Shown here in pieces: positions 6,790 through 8,387 of a DNA stretch of 8,387 nucleotides. Position 1 is the stretch's first letter, and every line of letters starts with the position of its first letter. The stretch is from Pseudobdellovibrionaceae bacterium (GTDB lineage Bacteria; Bdellovibrionota; Bdellovibrionia; Bdellovibrionales; JAMPXM01), in the NCBI GenBank assembly GCA_016791465.1, contig JAEUWE010000080.1:1-8387 (forward strand). Direction: 5' to 3'. Below the pieces are notes generated by a model that had not been told where the DNA came from, ran no database searches, and saw only the letters and a program-made list of their open reading frames with translations. The translations under genes and the position numbers were made by a program.

Positions 6790-7569
6790 CTACGACTCCC
6801 ATTCCGCGCGAAAAACAACGCGCGCCGGCCCAATCAGCGTCAGCGAACTCGGAAAATCACTTGAAACAACTTTCAGTTCTGCACCCGGATTGCGAACAAT
6901 CACACCTCCAGACGGCCATCCACGAGTCAGAGCGGCCGACGACACCGTCGCCGCGGCCAAGACACCCGTTCCGCACGAAAGCGTAAAGTCCTCAACCCCT
7001 CGTTCAAACGTGATCGCGTCGATTCCACCTTCGCGCCGATTGAAAAATGTCACATTTGTTCCGCCCACTCCCGCCTGCTTTGCCCAACGAAACTGTGCCG
7101 CGCGCTCGCGCATCTGCGCTGAACGCTCAAACACTGACGACGGCCACTCAATCACGGCGTGTGGAACACCTGTATCAATCAATGTCGCCCCACCAAGAGC
7201 GGTCTCGGCAAGGGCCTTTCCGGCATAAGGAACGCGCGCCTCAAAATCGCTGCCAACTCGAGACAACAAGACTTCACCAAAGCCCGTCTGCAGCCGATGG
7301 GGAAGCGCCTTTCCCTCTGCAAATAGCCACGCGGCCGCCGCTCGCGCGGCATTGCCACACATGGCCGCAATTGAACCGTCTCGATTAAAAAAATGCCATC
7401 GAGTCGACTCAGGTGTCAGCGACTCCATCGCCACCAGACCATCAGCACCGATTCCAAAGTTCCGATCACAGAGCAGGCGAATCTCCTCTGAGGTCAGCGC
7501 TCCAGAGTTGTAGTCAGAAAAAAGAAAATCGTTCCCAGCCGCTTCGACCTTCGTAAAAAGGCGCTTCAT
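6790..7569 (-). CDS. dapF: Diaminopimelate epimerase
   Basis: Converts LL-DAP to meso-DAP, the direct precursor of lysine and the cross-linking residue of Gram-negative peptidoglycan; a cytoplasmic, cofactor-free two-base epimerase. Its 259 residues are slightly below the usual 270-280. The two catalytic cysteines are visible: Cys71 in AAMCGNAARAAA and Cys199 in LSCGTGVLAA. AGNDF is at 11-15, FGIGADG at 38-44, DTGVPHAV at 132-139 and FERGVEDFTL at 188-197. The first motif reads CGNAARA where many members have CGNGxRC, an atypical detail near the active site, but the cysteine itself is kept. The ATG overlaps the stop of the LptM-like gene as ATGA. The site upstream is a weak purine-rich sequence (GAAGTGG), consistent with coupled re-initiation. 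Confidence 0.95.
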   Translation of the reverse strand: MKRLFTKVEAAGNDFLFSDYNSGALTSEEIRLLCDRNFGIGADGLVAMESLTPESTRWHFFNRDGSIAAMCGNAARAAAAWLFAEGKALPHRLQTGFGEVLLSRVGSDFEARVPYAGKALAETALGGATLIDTGVPHAVIEWPSSVFERSAQMRERAAQFRWAKQAGVGGTNVTFFNRREGGIDAITFERGVEDFTLSCGTGVLAAATVSSAALTRGWPSGGVIVRNPGAELKVVSSDFPSSLTLIGPARVVFRAEWES

Positions 7570-7775
7570 GGTCCACTTCGTCCACTCGCCGGTGTCGGCG
7601 ACGGCGTTGGTGAAAGCGACGGCACTACTTTTGGCTTCGCCTCTTCGGCGGTCCGTTTGTATGTCGGAACCCCACGGCCAATTTCAGCCGGCTGCAAGGG
7701 CGGAAGGGGTTTTCCCTTCACTCCGCACCCCACCGCCGAAAGGACCACGAGAACAAAAACAATCGAGATCTTCAT
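7566..7775 (-). CDS. lptM: LptM-like small lipoprotein
   Basis: Small (69-residue) predicted outer-membrane lipoprotein. It has a Lys start, a hydrophobic signal at 4-16 and a lipid-modified Cys at 17 (LSAVGCGVKGKPLPPL). The mature N-terminus CGVKGKPLPP resembles the CGLKGPLYFPP of E. coli LptM (formerly YifL), which aids oxidative maturation of the LptD/LptE lipopolysaccharide translocon. One extra residue sits before the Pro-Leu. The tail at about 48-69 is rich in Pro, Ser and Thr, as in E. coli. In E. coli the gene also lies immediately before dapF, which supports the call. ATGA overlaps exist on both sides (7772-7775 and 7566-7569). The -3 lipobox residue is Ala rather than Leu. The family is short and diverse, so the symbol is tentative; function in this organism is inferred. 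Confidence 0.65.
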   Translation of the reverse strand: MKISIVFVLVVLSAVGCGVKGKPLPPLQPAEIGRGVPTYKRTAEEAKPKVVPSLSPTPSPTPASGRSGP

Positions 7776-8387
7776 GACCCTGATTTTTCGCCCGATTTTA
7801 GTTCAGACTCAACCGATTCCACGGCGAAACACAAATCTGGCTGAAGTTTGAACCGCTCGCGCCGTTTAGGCGTCAGTTCGGAGCAGAGGCGCAAATAGCG
7901 CCGCGCATCCCCTCGGTCAGAAAACGCGCGCCAGCGCAAATTCCACAGCTCCGGATTATCGGGCGACTGGGCTTCCACGATCGCGAGCTGGGCCCTTGCT
8001 GCCTTAAGGTCCTTACGTCTGAGTGCATCGCGAATCAGAACCAGCTTAACTGGAATCGCGACCTCCGTCAGGTCTTCTCCTTCTGGTATCTTGATCTCCG
8101 GCGCCGAAGCCGAAGACTCGTTCTGACAGTCCTGTGCTTGGAGACCCAGTAAGAACACCTCCGGTGTCTTCCATATCGAGTCGGCAAGTTTCGCCATCGC
8201 CGCCGCACGAGAACAATCGGCCACCCTCAAGGCCGCACGGGAAGCGAGAACCGGAATCAAGATGTTCCCGGCTGGCTCGGCAGAGTTCGCCACCATCAGA
8301 GCCTGCAAGATCTCAAGAGCTTCTTTTGGTTTGCTCATCCAGATTGCCTCGGCCACCGCATATTGCGCGTTGGCTTTCTCGGCGAGA
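7772..8387 (-). CDS. TPR-like helical repeat protein, N-terminus beyond the window
   Basis: The frame stays open to the right edge (204 codons visible before the TGA), and a GTG at 8354-8356 is not needed as a start, so the gene is probably cut by the window. The visible part is nearly all alpha-helical, with Ala/Leu spacing typical of tetratricopeptide repeats: QYAVAEAIWMSKPKEALEIL, then a second unit around ALRVADCSRAAAMAKLADSI and a third around LRRKDLKAARAQLAIVEAQS followed by NPELWNLRWRAFSDRGDARR. An acidic linker (SASAPEIKIPEGEDLTE) separates the second and third units. Such proteins mediate protein-protein contacts and no enzyme motif is seen. The stop overlaps the LptM-like start as ATGA, so it is expected to be cotranscribed with the DAP genes. 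No signal peptide can be judged because the N-terminus is missing. Confidence 0.75.
   Translation of the reverse strand, partial: LAEKANAQYAVAEAIWMSKPKEALEILQALMVANSAEPAGNILIPVLASRAALRVADCSRAAAMAKLADSIWKTPEVFLLGLQAQDCQNESSASAPEIKIPEGEDLTEVAIPVKLVLIRDALRRKDLKAARAQLAIVEAQSPDNPELWNLRWRAFSDRGDARRYLRLCSELTPKRRERFKLQPDLCFAVESVESELKSGEKSGS

Noticed and set aside
8354..8356. GTG as the start of the TPR-like gene
   Set aside because: The frame stays open with helix-like residues (LAEKANAQYA) to the window edge, so the true start is probably outside.

Overview
The window looks like chromosomal DNA from a Gram-negative (diderm) bacterium of moderate GC content. The evidence is diaminopimelate (DAP) genes, two predicted lipoproteins, an LptM-like outer-membrane lipoprotein and an MltD-type lytic transglycosylase with a long extra N-terminal region. 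Gene order and protein style recall Bdellovibrionota or the old deltaproteobacterial grade. That placement is an impression from the protein sequences, not a proof. I see no mobile element, CRISPR array, tRNA, rRNA or phage gene.

Layout: positions 1-306 hold no gene I can support, apart from a possible 18-codon tail of an upstream gene ending at 58 and two short palindromes. A plus-strand gene (307-1758) encodes a membrane-anchored or secreted MltD-like lytic transglycosylase. Everything from 1739 to the right edge is on the minus strand and reads leftward as one compact gene train: a TPR-like protein (cut by the window edge), an LptM-like lipoprotein, dapF, dapA, dapB, a small transaldolase, an unrecognised lipoprotein, and a 764-residue membrane-anchored protein with repeated beta-sandwich-like domains. 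The last gene converges on the transglycosylase and their coding ends overlap by 20 bases.

The junctions are very tight. Stop and start overlap as ATGA at TPR/lptM and lptM/dapF. TAG abuts ATG at dapF/dapA. Stop and start overlap as GTGA at dapA/dapB and at transaldolase/lipoprotein. Only two junctions have a gap: dapB/transaldolase (48 bases, with a perfect 10-base-arm inverted repeat) and lipoprotein/764-residue protein (34 bases). This suggests one transcript with translational coupling and possible re-setting of expression at the two gaps.

Biologically, DapA and DapB carry out the first two committed steps toward DAP, and DapF makes meso-DAP for lysine and peptidoglycan. The transaldolase belongs to the pentose phosphate pathway. 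The LptM-like lipoprotein, the other lipoprotein and the beta-domain protein are envelope proteins. The neighbouring transglycosylase cuts the peptidoglycan that DAP helps build, so the window has a cell-envelope theme. The core genes are ordinary. The least understood parts are the 764-residue protein, the 158-residue lipoprotein and the hairpin in the dapB/transaldolase gap.
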